A stretch of 42,158 nt of DNA from Streptomyces sp. CB01881 (GCF_002953255.1 NZ_CP026498.1:7592484-7634641); one strand, 5' to 3'; positions 1 through 9,354 are shown, counted from the stretch's first letter. Numbers and translations: made by a program. Notes: generated by a model from the sequence alone, not told the origin.

Positions 1-58
1 TACCAGGGCGTACCTCGTCCTCTCGGCGCGCGACGTTCTCGCCATCATCGAGAAGTAA
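1..58 (+). CDS. groES: GroES co-chaperonin, C-terminal fragment (5' end outside window)
   Basis: Only the last 18 codons are present, read in the frame starting at base 2 and ending with TAA at 56-58. The translation contains YLVLSARDVLAIIEK, the typical C-terminus of actinobacterial GroES. GroES caps the GroEL ring during ATP-dependent folding in the cytoplasm. It lies 134 bp upstream of groEL1 on the same strand, the normal groES-groEL1 operon order. The three residues before the conserved Tyr read T-R-A, where the family usually has Gly-Glu-Glu. The first ten or so bases may therefore be unreliable, as at the other end of the window, or this may be strain variation. The operon promoter and any CIRCE operator lie outside the window. 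Confidence 0.85.
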   Translation, partial: TRAYLVLSARDVLAIIEK

Positions 59-192
59 GCAGCACCGAGAAGTATCAGTCGTTCCAGCCCGCCCCGGATC
101 CGTGTCCCAGTGACAGGGGCCCGGGGCGTGGTTGTTGGTTCACGTAGTCCGGCGGCCGGCGTGCCGTCCGCAGCCCCGAGGGAATAGGGAAC

Positions 193-1821
<1,629 letters not shown>

Positions 1822-1835
1822 CGCCTGATCAGTGA

Positions 1836-1882
1836 CCGGAGGCCCGGTCCCTGCTCCTTCGGGAGCCGGGCCGGGCCTCCGG
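1836..1882 (+). terminator. Strong hairpin terminator after groEL1
   Basis: A perfect 12-bp outer stem (1836-1847 with 1871-1882, CCGGAGGCCCGG / CCGGGCCTCCGG) encloses an inner GCTCC-TTCG-GGAGC hairpin (1853-1866). It starts 14 bases after the groEL1 stop. There is no U-tract, which is normal for streptomycete terminators. Confidence 0.85.
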
Positions 1883-1920
1883 CGTTGGGCGTGTTTCAGC
1901 GTTCAACTATCAGGAGAATT

Positions 1921-1954
1921 TTGCATATGGCAAAGCTTGGCTTATAACTGAGGC
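1921..1954 (+). promoter_or_regulatory. Promoter and dyad upstream of the LysR gene; likely leaderless start
   Basis: TTGCAT (1921-1926) and TATAAC (1943-1948) are separated by 16 bp and resemble a housekeeping -35/-10 pair. The expected transcription start is at about 1955, the A of the ATG, so the mRNA is probably leaderless. The only GAGG (1950-1953) is too close to the ATG to act as a ribosome site. The -35 overlaps a TTGC-N5-GCAA dyad (1921-1933), which fits the T-N11-A operator pattern of LysR-type autoregulation. Confidence 0.55.
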
Positions 1955-2962
1955 ATGATCGAGGCCCGCCATCTGCGCGTCCTGCGTGCCGTCGCCCGCA
2001 CCGGCTCCTTCTCCGCCGCCGCCCGCGAGCTGGGCTGTACGCAGCCCGCCATCAGCCAGCAGATGAAGGCCCTGGAGAAGTCCGTGGACACGCCGCTGGT
2101 GGTCCGCTCCGGGCGCGGCATGCAGCTGAGCGAGGCCGGGCGGGTGCTGCTCAAGCATGCCACCGGAATCCTGGCCGGGCTCTGTGCCGCGGAGGAGGAG
2201 GTCGCGGCGATCGCCGGACTGCGGGCCGGGCGGGTGCGGCTGGTCTCCTTCCCGACCGCCAGCTCCACCCTGGTGCCGCCGGCCGTCGCCCGGCTGCGGG
2301 ACGGCCATCCGGGGGTCCGCGTGTCGCTGGTCGAGGCGGAGCCGCCGGAGTCGCTGGCGATGCTGCGCGGCGGCGAGTGCGAGGTCGCGCTGGCCTTCCG
2401 CTACCCGCAGGCCCCCGGCGGCGCCCCGGCGCCGGCCGCCGCCCCCGCGCACGGCACGCCGCGCGAGGCGCGGGCCGAGGCCAATCTGGAGGCCCAGCAG
2501 CTCAGTGCGGGGACCGACTGGTCCGACCTGGTGGTCACTCCGCTGCTGGACGACCCGCTGGTCGGACTGCTGCCCGCCGCGCACCCGCTGGCCGGGCGGG
2601 GCGACGGGCCGGTGGAGCTGGCCGAGCTGGCCGGGGAGCAGTGGATCGCCGGCTGCCCGCAGTGCCGGGGGCACCTGGTGGAGCTCTGTGCGGGGGCGGG
2701 CTTCGAGCCCCGGATCGACTTCGCGACCGACGACTACCCGGCGGTGGTCGGCCTGGTGGCGGCCGGGCTCGGGGTTGCGGTGCTGCCGGGGCTGGCGCTG
2801 GAGTCGGTGCGCCCTGACGGCGTGTCGGCGGTGCCGGTGCGGACCGCCTCGGGGGCGCCCGCGGTGCGGCAGGTGGTCGCCCTGACCCTGCCGGACCTCG
2901 CCGAGGTGCCGGCCGTGGCGCTGATGCTGGAGCGGCTGGCGGGCGCGGCCGCCGGGCGCTGA
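1955..2962 (+). CDS. LysR-type transcriptional regulator
   Basis: 335 residues, close to the usual LysR length. The N-terminal winged HTH (about 1-60) contains the canonical GSFSAAARELGCTQPAISQQ helix pair. A periplasmic-binding-like effector domain starts at about residue 88 (RVRLVSFPTASSTLVPP) and runs to the end. An Ala/Pro-rich insertion at about residues 150-185 separates the two halves of the effector domain. The gene stands alone between groEL1 and convergent whiD, so its target and ligand cannot be deduced from context. An intergenic dyad overlapping its own promoter suggests autoregulation. The family is certain; the specific function is unknown. Confidence 0.9.
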   Translation: MIEARHLRVLRAVARTGSFSAAARELGCTQPAISQQMKALEKSVDTPLVVRSGRGMQLSEAGRVLLKHATGILAGLCAAEEEVAAIAGLRAGRVRLVSFPTASSTLVPPAVARLRDGHPGVRVSLVEAEPPESLAMLRGGECEVALAFRYPQAPGGAPAPAAAPAHGTPREARAEANLEAQQLSAGTDWSDLVVTPLLDDPLVGLLPAAHPLAGRGDGPVELAELAGEQWIAGCPQCRGHLVELCAGAGFEPRIDFATDDYPAVVGLVAAGLGVAVLPGLALESVRPDGVSAVPVRTASGAPAVRQVVALTLPDLAEVPAVALMLERLAGAAAGR

Positions 2963-3020
2963 CCCCGGCTCACGCGGCCGTGTGCGTCCCGCCGCGGAGC
3001 GGCCGCCCGGGCGGCGTGAA

Positions 3021-3050
3021 GCGCCGCGAAGAAACGTTTCTCCACGGCGC
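3021..3050. terminator. Candidate bidirectional terminator between the LysR gene and whiD
   Basis: GCGCCG (3021-3026) pairs with CGGCGC (3045-3050) around the palindrome AGAAACGTTTCT (3030-3041). A second perfect 14-bp palindrome lies at 3002-3015. The two flanking genes converge here. The fold has an internal mismatch, so confidence is moderate. Confidence 0.4.
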
Positions 3051-3065
3051 GTCGCGGGCGAGCGT

Positions 3066-3392
3066 CTAGCGCTGCAGCCCCGTCGGCGCGGCCAGCGGCA
3101 CCTCCACCAGACGGTTGCGCGAGCGTCCCATCATCTCCTCGCGCTCGTCCTCGGTCAGGCCTCCCCAGACGCCGTACGGCTCCCGGACCGCCAGTGCGTG
3201 CGCCGCGCACTCGGTGCGTACCGGGCAGCGCATGCAGACCTCCTTGGCGCTGGCCTCGCGCGAACTGCGCGCGGCGCCGCGCTCGCCCTCGGGGTGGAAG
3301 AAGAGCGAGCTGTCCACGCCGCGGCAGGCTGCGGAGAGCTGCCAGTCCCAGAGATCGGCGTTGGGGCCGGGGAGGCGGGAGAAATCTGCCAT
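3066..3392 (-). CDS. whiD: WhiD, WhiB-like [4Fe-4S] developmental regulator
   Basis: A 108-residue Wbl protein. The four conserved cysteines are C23, C53, C56 and C62 (C...CxxCxxxxxC), the same spacing as known WhiD, and the GVWGG turn is at 74-78. Wbl proteins carry an O2- and NO-sensitive [4Fe-4S] cluster and bind region 4 of the principal sigma factor. WhiD is required for late sporulation in Streptomyces, and its mycobacterial counterpart is WhiB3. The N-terminus MADFSRLPGPNADLWDWQL is nearly identical to S. coelicolor WhiD as I remember it. The ATG at 3392 has an AAGGGA ribosome site. The gene is divergent from bldM across a 560-bp regulatory region and convergent with the LysR gene. Confidence 0.95.
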   Translation of the reverse strand: MADFSRLPGPNADLWDWQLSAACRGVDSSLFFHPEGERGAARSSREASAKEVCMRCPVRTECAAHALAVREPYGVWGGLTEDEREEMMGRSRNRLVEVPLAAPTGLQR

Positions 3393-3492
3393 GGCTCATT
3401 CCCTTCAGAGGCTCGTCGGCCACGGGCCGGCCACCGGCGGGCTGGGCGGTGCGGCACGGCGAGGCTTCGATGCGCTGGTGTGGACACCTGGA

Positions 3493-3521
3493 AATATGAC
3501 TTAAGGCAACTCCATGGACAA
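3493..3521 (-). promoter_or_regulatory. Candidate whiD promoter
   Basis: On the minus strand TTGTCC (3521-3516) and CATATT (3498-3493) are separated by 17 bp. The predicted start at about 3486 would give a leader of roughly 95 nt. This is pattern matching only. Confidence 0.4.
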
Positions 3522-3767
3522 GTCACCCACAGAGTGGCACAACAGTCAATGACCATACGAAAGCTATAAAAACGGGCAAAGTGGGCATGGACTTCGGCGG
3601 GCGCAGGCGTGGCAATCGGGTGGCCGACGGGCGCACGGCACCGGGCGTCGGCGTGCGGGTCGTGCGCCGACCGCGCGCGAGCTGCACAAAAGTGCGGCGT
3701 GTGCACCGCGATGCAGCCGATCGGTAACGGGTTGGCCACGTACAGTGGTGGAGATGGCCCTGAAAGC

Positions 3768-3795
3768 CGTAACTCATTCGAGTGACGGTCGTTGG
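3768..3795 (+). promoter_or_regulatory. Predicted sigma-BldN promoter of bldM (bldMp1)
   Basis: CGTAAC (3768-3773), 16 bp, then CGTTGG (3790-3795). This matches five of six bases of the CGTTGA -10 and all of the CGTAAC -35 reported for the sigma-BldN-dependent bldM promoter. The expected start is near 3802, giving a leader of about 150 nt before the ATG at 3953. Confidence 0.8.
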
Positions 3796-3952
3796 AAGTG
3801 CGGAGGCGGTTAGCGGGCGCCGGACGTCGGGAACGATCGCGGGGAAGTTCAGGCGATCGGCACGGAGTCCGTCGCCAATCGGCCGTGTCGGAGAGATTCG
3901 TACCAGCCAGGAGGCTCAACGTGACGCGGATCAGCTGCGGAGGACGACGGTC

Positions 3953-4564
3953 ATGACTTCCGTTCTCGTTTGCGACGATTCCCCGCTCGCCCGCGAGGCG
4001 CTTCGCCGCGCGGTCGCGACCGTACCCGGTGTCGACCGGGTCACCACCGCGACGAACGGGGAGGAGGTCCTCCGCCGCTGGGTGGCCGACCGCTCCGATC
4101 TCGTTCTGATGGACGTCCGGATGCCCGGCCTCGGCGGGGTCGAGACGGTCCGGCGGCTGCTGTCCGCCGACCCGGGCGCGCGGATCATCATGCTCACCGT
4201 CGCCGAGGACCTCGACGGCGTCGCCCTCGCGGTGGCCGCCGGAGCCCGCGGGTACCTGCACAAGGACGCCTCGCGCGCCGAGCTGCGGGCCACCGTCACC
4301 CAGGCCCTCGCCGACCCGACCTGGCGGCTCGCCCCGCGCCGGCTGCGCAGCCCCGACATGGGTGCCGCGCCGACGCTGACGGCACGTGAGATCCAGGTGC
4401 TGGAGGGCATGAGCCACGGCCGCAGCAACGCCGAGATCGGCCGTGAGCTGTTCCTCTCCGAGGACACCGTGAAGACCCACGCCCGACGGCTGTTCAAGAA
4501 GCTCGGCGCCTCGGACCGCGCGCACGCGGTGGCCCTGGGCTTCCGCTGGGGCCTGGTCCGCTGA
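3953..4564 (+). CDS. bldM: BldM, orphan response-regulator-like developmental activator
   Basis: 203 residues. The receiver domain (about 1-120) has the acidic pair D8/D9 and the usual phosphoacceptor position D54 in LVLMDVRMPG. The C-terminal LuxR/NarL HTH (about 138-203) contains LTAREIQVLEGMSHGRSNAE. BldM is an orphan regulator needed for aerial hyphae and sporulation. It works as a homodimer or as a heterodimer with WhiI, and D54 is reported as not essential in S. coelicolor. No kinase gene is adjacent, consistent with orphan status. The ATG at 3953 is supported by GGAGGA at 3939-3944; longer upstream extensions lack such a site. Expression is probably driven by the sigma-BldN promoter at 3768-3795. 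Confidence 0.95.
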   Translation: MTSVLVCDDSPLAREALRRAVATVPGVDRVTTATNGEEVLRRWVADRSDLVLMDVRMPGLGGVETVRRLLSADPGARIIMLTVAEDLDGVALAVAAGARGYLHKDASRAELRATVTQALADPTWRLAPRRLRSPDMGAAPTLTAREIQVLEGMSHGRSNAEIGRELFLSEDTVKTHARRLFKKLGASDRAHAVALGFRWGLVR

Positions 4565-4890
4565 CCACGGGCGGCGCCGCCGGGCGCGGCGCGCTGCTGG
4601 AGGTTCCTCCCGCCGGGACGTGTGACGTTACGGTCCCGAGGTTGCACCATGGAGTAGTGGAGCACCTCGGGGACCAGCGGACAGGCGCTGCGGCGGACCA
4701 CGCGGCCGCAGGACACTCGGCGGACGGCGCGACGGACGGGACCGCCGACGGCGGCGGGGCGGGAGGCACGGTGCAGGAGGGGCCGGTGGTGCGCGGCGGC
4801 GCGGTGCCCGGCGCCGCACCGCATAACGTTCCGGTGCACAACTCCGGACGCGGTGCCGCGTTTTCCCGTTCGACCAGGCACCATGGACCG
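4565..4890. other. 326-bp gap between bldM and shbA
   Basis: No separate gene is seen. The sequence is GC-rich with a GGCGGCGCCGCC palindrome just after bldM. An isolated TAACGT (4824-4829) could be a -10 for the downstream sigma gene, but no good -35 is visible. The sigma-factor reading frame is open back to 4642, so part of this gap could be coding if the start is earlier than I chose. Confidence 0.5.
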
Positions 4891-5664
4891 ATGCGTGACG
4901 ACGTTGCCGGTGCTGCCGGCGAGGCGGACCCGGTGGAGGCCGAGCCCTCCGGCCCGGGCGGCGCTCCGTCGTACGCGGATTCCGGCGACGGCGAGCCTGG
5001 CCACGGGTCCGACCACGGCGTCGGCGAGGACGTGACCGCCGGCGGAGCGGGCGTCGGGGGCGGGATCGGCCGGGCGCCGGTACTCGGCACCGGCGGCTCC
5101 CCCCTGGTCGGTGAGCTGGTCGCGGCGGCCGTCCGTGGCGAGGGCCCGGCGATCGACGCGCTGCTCGCCTACGTCCACCCGCTGGCACTGCGCTACTGCC
5201 GCGGACGGCTGGTGCGGCTGCCCGGCGGGGCCCGCCACCACGTGGACGACGTCGCCCAGGAGGTCTGCGTGGCGGTGCTCTGCGCGCTGCCCCGCTACCG
5301 GGACCAGGGCCGGCCGTTCGAGGCCTTCGTCTACGGCATCGCCGCCCACAAGATCGCCGACCTCCAGCGGGCCGCGATGCGCGGGCCCGGTTCGACCGTC
5401 GTCCCGCAGGACGACCTGCCGGAGGTGCCGGACGAGGCGCTCGGCCCGGAGGAGCGGGCGCTGCTCAGCAGCGACGCGGCCTGGGCCAAGGAGCTGCTCT
5501 CCAACCTGCCGGCCCGTCAGCGCGAGCTGGTGCTGCTGCGGGTGGCCGCCGGGCTGTCGGCGGAGGAGACCGGCGAGGTGCTCGGGATGTCGCCCGGCGC
5601 GGTCCGGGTCGCCCAGCACCGGGCGCTCAGCCGGCTGCGGGCGCTCGCGGAGGAGTCCTCCTGA
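4891..5664 (+). CDS. shbA: ECF-type sigma factor, ShbA-like (SigD-like)
   Basis: A two-domain sigma factor. Region 2 lies at about residues 70-170 (HVDDVAQEVCVAVLCALPRY and FEAFVYGIAAHKIADLQ), and region 4 at about 205-250 (LPARQRELVLLR, then the GEVLGMSPGAVRVAQHRALS HTH). The position between bldM and guaB is that of shbA, whose product directs transcription of hrdB, the principal sigma gene, in Streptomyces. It corresponds to sigD next to guaB2 in mycobacteria. The ATG at 4891 gives 257 residues with a low-complexity acidic/Gly-rich N-terminus. No good ribosome site precedes it, and the frame stays open upstream with a GTG at 4834, so the start is uncertain. No anti-sigma gene is adjacent. 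Confidence 0.85.
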   Translation: MRDDVAGAAGEADPVEAEPSGPGGAPSYADSGDGEPGHGSDHGVGEDVTAGGAGVGGGIGRAPVLGTGGSPLVGELVAAAVRGEGPAIDALLAYVHPLALRYCRGRLVRLPGGARHHVDDVAQEVCVAVLCALPRYRDQGRPFEAFVYGIAAHKIADLQRAAMRGPGSTVVPQDDLPEVPDEALGPEERALLSSDAAWAKELLSNLPARQRELVLLRVAAGLSAEETGEVLGMSPGAVRVAQHRALSRLRALAEESS

Positions 5665-5665
5665 G

Positions 5666-5691
5666 TCCGGCGCCCGGCCGGCCCCGCCGGA
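5666..5691 (+). terminator. Hairpin after the sigma-factor gene
   Basis: TCCGGCG (5666-5672) pairs with CGCCGGA (5685-5691), starting two bases after the stop codon. The loop is itself self-complementary (CCGGCCGG). Confidence 0.5.
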
Positions 5692-5925
5692 ATGGTCCAC
5701 GGGCGCCGGGTGTTGTCAAGGGCACACGAGTCCACATTCGCGGTGCCAGTACCATGGGGTATCGGCGCCTGGGCGGGTTGCCAAAGTTTCGCGGGTGCGA
5801 GCGGGGTTCCCCTGGAGGTTCCTCCGAAGACACCGAGCTTTCGGCGGCCTGAGCGAGTGAGCGATGACAGCGCCCCCACCCTCAGGGCGCGAGCGGAATA
5901 GGCCGGCCACGGAAGGTACCCCCAA

Positions 5926-7428
5926 ATGTCCTACAACGCCGCAGGCGTACCCGAGAAGTTCGCGATGCTCGGGCTCACGTACGACGACGTGCTGCTGCTG
6001 CCCGGGGCTTCCGAGGTGCTGCCGAACCAGGTCGACACCTCCTCGCGGGTCTCCCGGAACGTGCGCGTCAACATCCCGCTGCTCTCCGCGGCGATGGACA
6101 AGGTCACCGAGGCGCGGATGGCGATCGCGATGGCCCGCCAGGGCGGCGTCGGCGTGCTGCACCGCAACCTGTCCGTCGAGGACCAGGCCAACCAGGTCGA
6201 CCTGGTGAAGCGCTCCGAGTCCGGCATGGTCACCGACCCGATCACCGTCGGCCCGGAGACCACCCTGGCCGAGGCCGACGCGCTCTGCGCCAAGTTCCGG
6301 ATCAGCGGCGTGCCGATCGCGGACGAGGCGGGCAAGCTGCTCGGCATCGTCACCAACCGCGACATGGCCTTCGAGTCGGACCGCAGCCGCCAGGTCCGCG
6401 AGATCATGACCCCGATGCCGCTGATCACCGGCAAGGTCGGCATCTCCGGCGAGGACGCGATCGGCCTGCTCCGCCGGCACAAGATCGAGAAGCTCCCGCT
6501 GGTCGACGACGAGGGCCGGATCAAGGGCCTGATCACCGTCAAGGACTTCGTCAAGGCCGAGAAGTACCCGAACGCCGCCAAGGACGCCGAGGGCCGCCTG
6601 CTGGTCGGTGCCGCCGTGGGCGCCAGCGCCGAGGCGTTCGACCGGGCCCAGGCCCTGGTCGAGGCGGGCGTCGACTTCCTGGTCGTGGACACCTCGCACG
6701 GCCACAGCCACAACGCCCTGGCCTGGATCGCCAAGATCAAGGCGGCCGTCGGCGTCGACGTGGTCGGCGGCAACGTCGCCACCCGCGACGGTGCCCAGGC
6801 GCTGATCGACGCCGGCGTGGACGGCGTCAAGGTCGGCGTCGGCCCCGGCTCGATCTGCACCACCCGCGTGGTCGCCGGCATCGGCGTCCCGCAGGTCACC
6901 GCCATCTACGAGGCCGCGCTCGCCTGCCAGGCGGCCGGCGTGCCGGTCATCGGCGACGGCGGCCTGCAGTACTCGGGCGACATCGGCAAGGCGCTCGCCG
7001 CCGGTGCCGACACCGTGATGCTGGGCTCGCTGCTGGCCGGCTGCGAGGAGTCGCCCGGTGAGCTGCTGTTCATCAACGGCAAGCAGTTCAAGTCCTACCG
7101 CGGCATGGGCTCGCTGGGTGCGATGCAGTCGCGCGGGCAGGCGAAGTCCTTCTCCAAGGACCGGTACTTCCAGGGCGAGGTCACGTCGGACGAGAAGCTG
7201 ATCGCCGAGGGCATCGAGGGCCAGGTTCCCTACCGCGGCCCGCTCTCCGCCGTGCTGTACCAGCTGGTCGGCGGTCTGCGGCAGACCATGGGCTACGTCG
7301 GCGCGGCCACCGTGGCCGAGATGGAGAGCAAGGGCCGGTTCGTCCGGATCACCTCGGCGGGCCTCAAGGAGAGCCACCCGCACGACATCCAGATGACCGT
7401 CGAGGCGCCGAACTACACGAGCCGCTGA
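5926..7428 (+). CDS. guaB: IMP dehydrogenase
   Basis: A 500-residue IMP dehydrogenase that converts IMP to XMP with NAD+, the committed step of GMP synthesis in the cytoplasm. The TIM barrel is interrupted by a CBS pair at about residues 95-215 (GMVTDPITV and REIMTPMPLITG). The catalytic loop GPGSICTTR puts the nucleophile at C311, and the flap contains SKDRYFQ. The ATG at 5926 is preceded by GGAAGG with 9-bp spacing. It is followed by its own terminator and then by the paralogue guaB3, and works with GuaA encoded 14.6 kb downstream. The 230-bp upstream gap contains TTGTCA (5713-5718) and TACCAT (5750-5755), but these are not correctly spaced as one promoter. Confidence 0.97.
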   Translation: MSYNAAGVPEKFAMLGLTYDDVLLLPGASEVLPNQVDTSSRVSRNVRVNIPLLSAAMDKVTEARMAIAMARQGGVGVLHRNLSVEDQANQVDLVKRSESGMVTDPITVGPETTLAEADALCAKFRISGVPIADEAGKLLGIVTNRDMAFESDRSRQVREIMTPMPLITGKVGISGEDAIGLLRRHKIEKLPLVDDEGRIKGLITVKDFVKAEKYPNAAKDAEGRLLVGAAVGASAEAFDRAQALVEAGVDFLVVDTSHGHSHNALAWIAKIKAAVGVDVVGGNVATRDGAQALIDAGVDGVKVGVGPGSICTTRVVAGIGVPQVTAIYEAALACQAAGVPVIGDGGLQYSGDIGKALAAGADTVMLGSLLAGCEESPGELLFINGKQFKSYRGMGSLGAMQSRGQAKSFSKDRYFQGEVTSDEKLIAEGIEGQVPYRGPLSAVLYQLVGGLRQTMGYVGAATVAEMESKGRFVRITSAGLKESHPHDIQMTVEAPNYTSR

Positions 7429-7443
7429 CGCGCTGAACGCCGA

Positions 7444-7474
7444 GGGGTCCGTCGCTTCCGCAGCGGCGGGCCCC
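7444..7474 (+). terminator. Terminator after guaB
   Basis: A 12-bp stem, 7444-7455 (GGGGTCCGTCGC) with 7463-7474 (GCGGCGGGCCCC), including two G-U pairs, with a 7-nt loop. It suggests that guaB and guaB3 are separate transcription units. Confidence 0.75.
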
Positions 7475-7590
7475 TTCCGCGTGTCCGGGAGGCGGGCCGT
7501 CGCGGCGCGCCGACGGGCCGGTGCGGGATACTGGGGGCGGCCGGGGTGACCCGGCGGGCATGAGCAACAAACCAGAAGGGCTCGAACGAA

Positions 7591-8718
7591 GTGACTGAGA
7601 TCGAGATCGGGCGAGGCAAGCGCGGCCGCCGGGCGTACGCATTCGACGACATCGCCGTCGTCCCCAGCCGGCGTACGCGTGACCCGAAGGAGGTCTCGAT
7701 CGCCTGGCAGATCGACGCCTACCGTTTCGAGCTGCCGTTCCTGGCCGCCCCCATGGACAGCGTGGTCTCCCCGCAGCAGGCGATCACGATCGGCCGCCTC
7801 GGCGGCCTGGGCGTGCTCAACCTGGAGGGTCTCTGGACCCGCTACGAGGACCCGCAGCCGCTGCTGGACGAGATCGCCGCGCTCGAGGACGAGGCCGCCG
7901 CGACCCGCCGCCTGCAGGAGATCTACGCCGCCCCGATCCGGGCCGAGCTGATCAAGCAGCGGATCCAGGAGGTCCGCGACTCCGGTGTGGTCACCGCCGC
8001 CGCGCTCTCCCCGCAGCGCACCGCCGAGTTCTCCAAGGCCGTCGTGGACGCCGGCGTCGACGTGTTCGTCATCCGCGGCACCACCGTCTCCGCCGAGCAC
8101 GTCTCCGGCGCCGCCGAGCCGCTCAACCTCAAGCAGTTCATCTACGAGCTGGACGTCCCGGTCATCGTCGGCGGCTGCGCCACCTACACCGCCGCGCTGC
8201 ACCTGATGCGCACCGGCGCGGCCGGTGTCCTGGTCGGCTTCGGCGGCGGCGCCGCCCACACCACCCGGAACGTCCTCGGCATCCAGGTGCCGATGGCCAC
8301 CGCCGTCGCCGACGTGGCCGCCGCCCGCCGCGACTACATGGACGAGTCCGGCGGCCGCTACGTGCACGTGATCGCGGACGGCGGCGTCGGCTACAGCGGC
8401 GACATCCCGAAGGCCGTCGCCTGCGGCGCCGACGCGGTGATGATCGGTGCCGCGCTGGCCCGTGCCACCGACGCGCCGGGCCGGGGCTTCCACTGGGGCA
8501 TGGAGGCCGTGCACGAGGAGCTGCCGCGCGGCAAGCGGGTGGACCTCGGCACCGTCGGCACCACCGAGGAGATCCTCACCGGGCCGTCGCACACCCCCGA
8601 CGGCACCATGAACCTGTTCGGCGCGCTGCGCCGCGCGATGGCCACCACCGGCTACACGGAGCTCAAGGAGTTCCAGCGGGTCGAGGTCACGGTCAACCCG
8701 GCGCTCAACCACCGCTGA
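7591..8718 (+). CDS. guaB3: GuaB3, IMP dehydrogenase-family protein lacking CBS domains and the catalytic Cys
   Basis: 375 residues, a TIM-barrel protein aligning with GuaB but without the CBS insert. GTG start at 7591 with an AGAAGGG site upstream. The N-terminal MTEIEIGRGKRGRRAYAFDD and the phosphate-binding VIADGGVGYSGDI segment mark the actinobacterial GuaB3 group. Where GuaB reads GPGSICTTR, this protein reads GGGAAHTTR, so the nucleophilic Cys is H223. The RYF flap of GuaB is not found. Normal IMP dehydrogenase chemistry through a Cys adduct is therefore not expected. Some cyanobacterial GuaB3 proteins are reported to be active, whereas the mycobacterial one is generally regarded as not being the functional IMPDH. 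A regulatory, redox or reductase role is possible. A GATACT -10-like element lies at 7527-7532. Confidence 0.92.
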   Translation: MTEIEIGRGKRGRRAYAFDDIAVVPSRRTRDPKEVSIAWQIDAYRFELPFLAAPMDSVVSPQQAITIGRLGGLGVLNLEGLWTRYEDPQPLLDEIAALEDEAAATRRLQEIYAAPIRAELIKQRIQEVRDSGVVTAAALSPQRTAEFSKAVVDAGVDVFVIRGTTVSAEHVSGAAEPLNLKQFIYELDVPVIVGGCATYTAALHLMRTGAAGVLVGFGGGAAHTTRNVLGIQVPMATAVADVAAARRDYMDESGGRYVHVIADGGVGYSGDIPKAVACGADAVMIGAALARATDAPGRGFHWGMEAVHEELPRGKRVDLGTVGTTEEILTGPSHTPDGTMNLFGALRRAMATTGYTELKEFQRVEVTVNPALNHR

Positions 8719-8738
8719 GCAGCCGTGCAGTGACGGAA

Positions 8739-8773
8739 CGGGGCCCCGCCGGACGCGATCCGGCGGGGCCCCG
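8739..8773. terminator. Bidirectional terminator between guaB3 and the convergent membrane-protein gene
   Basis: A perfect 15-bp stem, 8739-8753 with 8759-8773 (CGGGGCCCCGCCGGA and its complement), with a 5-nt loop. It lies between convergent genes. Confidence 0.85.
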
Positions 8774-8790
8774 TCGCGTCCGGGCCCGCC

Positions 8791-9354
8791 CTAGCTCGGG
8801 GTGGCCGTCCGCCGGGTGAGCAGGAAGCCGCCGATCAGGGCGATGCCGTAGAAGACGAGGTCCAGCGGGTGCCGGTCGGCGCGCCAGAGCCGCAGGGCGG
8901 CGCCGAGCAGTTCGCCGTACGGGGCGCCGGCCAGGTGGTGCAGGCGCAGCGTCTGGCCGAGCAGCTGGCCGAGGAAGAGCGCGCCGGCCGCCAGCAGTGC
9001 GCCGAGCGGGGGCAGCACGTGGCTGCGGCCGCCGAGCCGGCCGAGCGGCCAGGCGACGGCGGCGGCCAGGGCGATGGCCAGCCAGCCGATGCCGCCCTCG
9101 ACCCGGGCCACGGCGGCGCCGTAGGCGAGCGCGCCGGCCAGCATCGCGACGACGGCGGCCGCGACGGCCGGACCGGTCCGCCGTCGGCGCGCGGGCCCGT
9201 CGGCGGGCGCGGGCCGGTAGCCGGTCACCGGGGCGCCGGGCATGCCGGGGGCGACGTAGCCCTCGGGGATCTCCGGCTCGGGCGCGACGGAGAAGTGCTG
9301 GGCGGTTCGCGGACGTCCCGACTGGCCGTCAGCGCCGGGTGCGGGTGCGGTCAT
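8791..9354 (-). CDS. Uncharacterised small membrane protein with Pro-rich N-terminus
   Basis: 187 residues, not recognised as a named family. The first ~55 residues are Pro/Gly-rich and probably cytoplasmic, ending in the basic cluster ARRRR. Four hydrophobic segments follow: about 62-82 (AVAAAVVAMLAGALAYGAAV), 88-103, 113-133 and 163-180 (DLVFYGIALIGGFLLTR). The ATG at 9354 has a GGGGGGA ribosome site. It is divergent from the ser/thr kinase gene across about 250 bp and convergent with guaB3. No catalytic motif is visible, and context does not assign a role. Confidence 0.8.
   Translation of the reverse strand: MTAPAPGADGQSGRPRTAQHFSVAPEPEIPEGYVAPGMPGAPVTGYRPAPADGPARRRRTGPAVAAAVVAMLAGALAYGAAVARVEGGIGWLAIALAAAVAWPLGRLGGRSHVLPPLGALLAAGALFLGQLLGQTLRLHHLAGAPYGELLGAALRLWRADRHPLDLVFYGIALIGGFLLTRRTATPS

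Larger units (their letters stand above)
3393..3952. other. 560-bp divergent regulatory region between whiD and bldM
   Basis: No gene is seen. It contains a candidate whiD promoter (3493-3521, minus strand), a near-consensus sigma-BldN promoter for bldM (3768-3795) and one GACAC word (3483-3487) of the kind bound by WhiA. A relatively AT-rich stretch lies at 3541-3580. No convincing BldD box of the form TNAC-N5-GTNA was found by eye. Confidence 0.7.

Noticed and set aside
3002..3015. GCCGCCCGGGCGGC palindrome as terminator on its own
   Set aside because: A perfect palindrome with no loop; the neighbouring hairpin at 3021-3050 is a better candidate.
3393..3952. BldD boxes between whiD and bldM
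   Set aside because: Several TNAC and GTNA half-sites occur but none with the required 5-bp spacing.
5716..8712. A 998-codon open frame antisense to guaB and guaB3
   Set aside because: Both plus-strand genes are unmistakable enzymes with full motifs; the antisense translation is low complexity.
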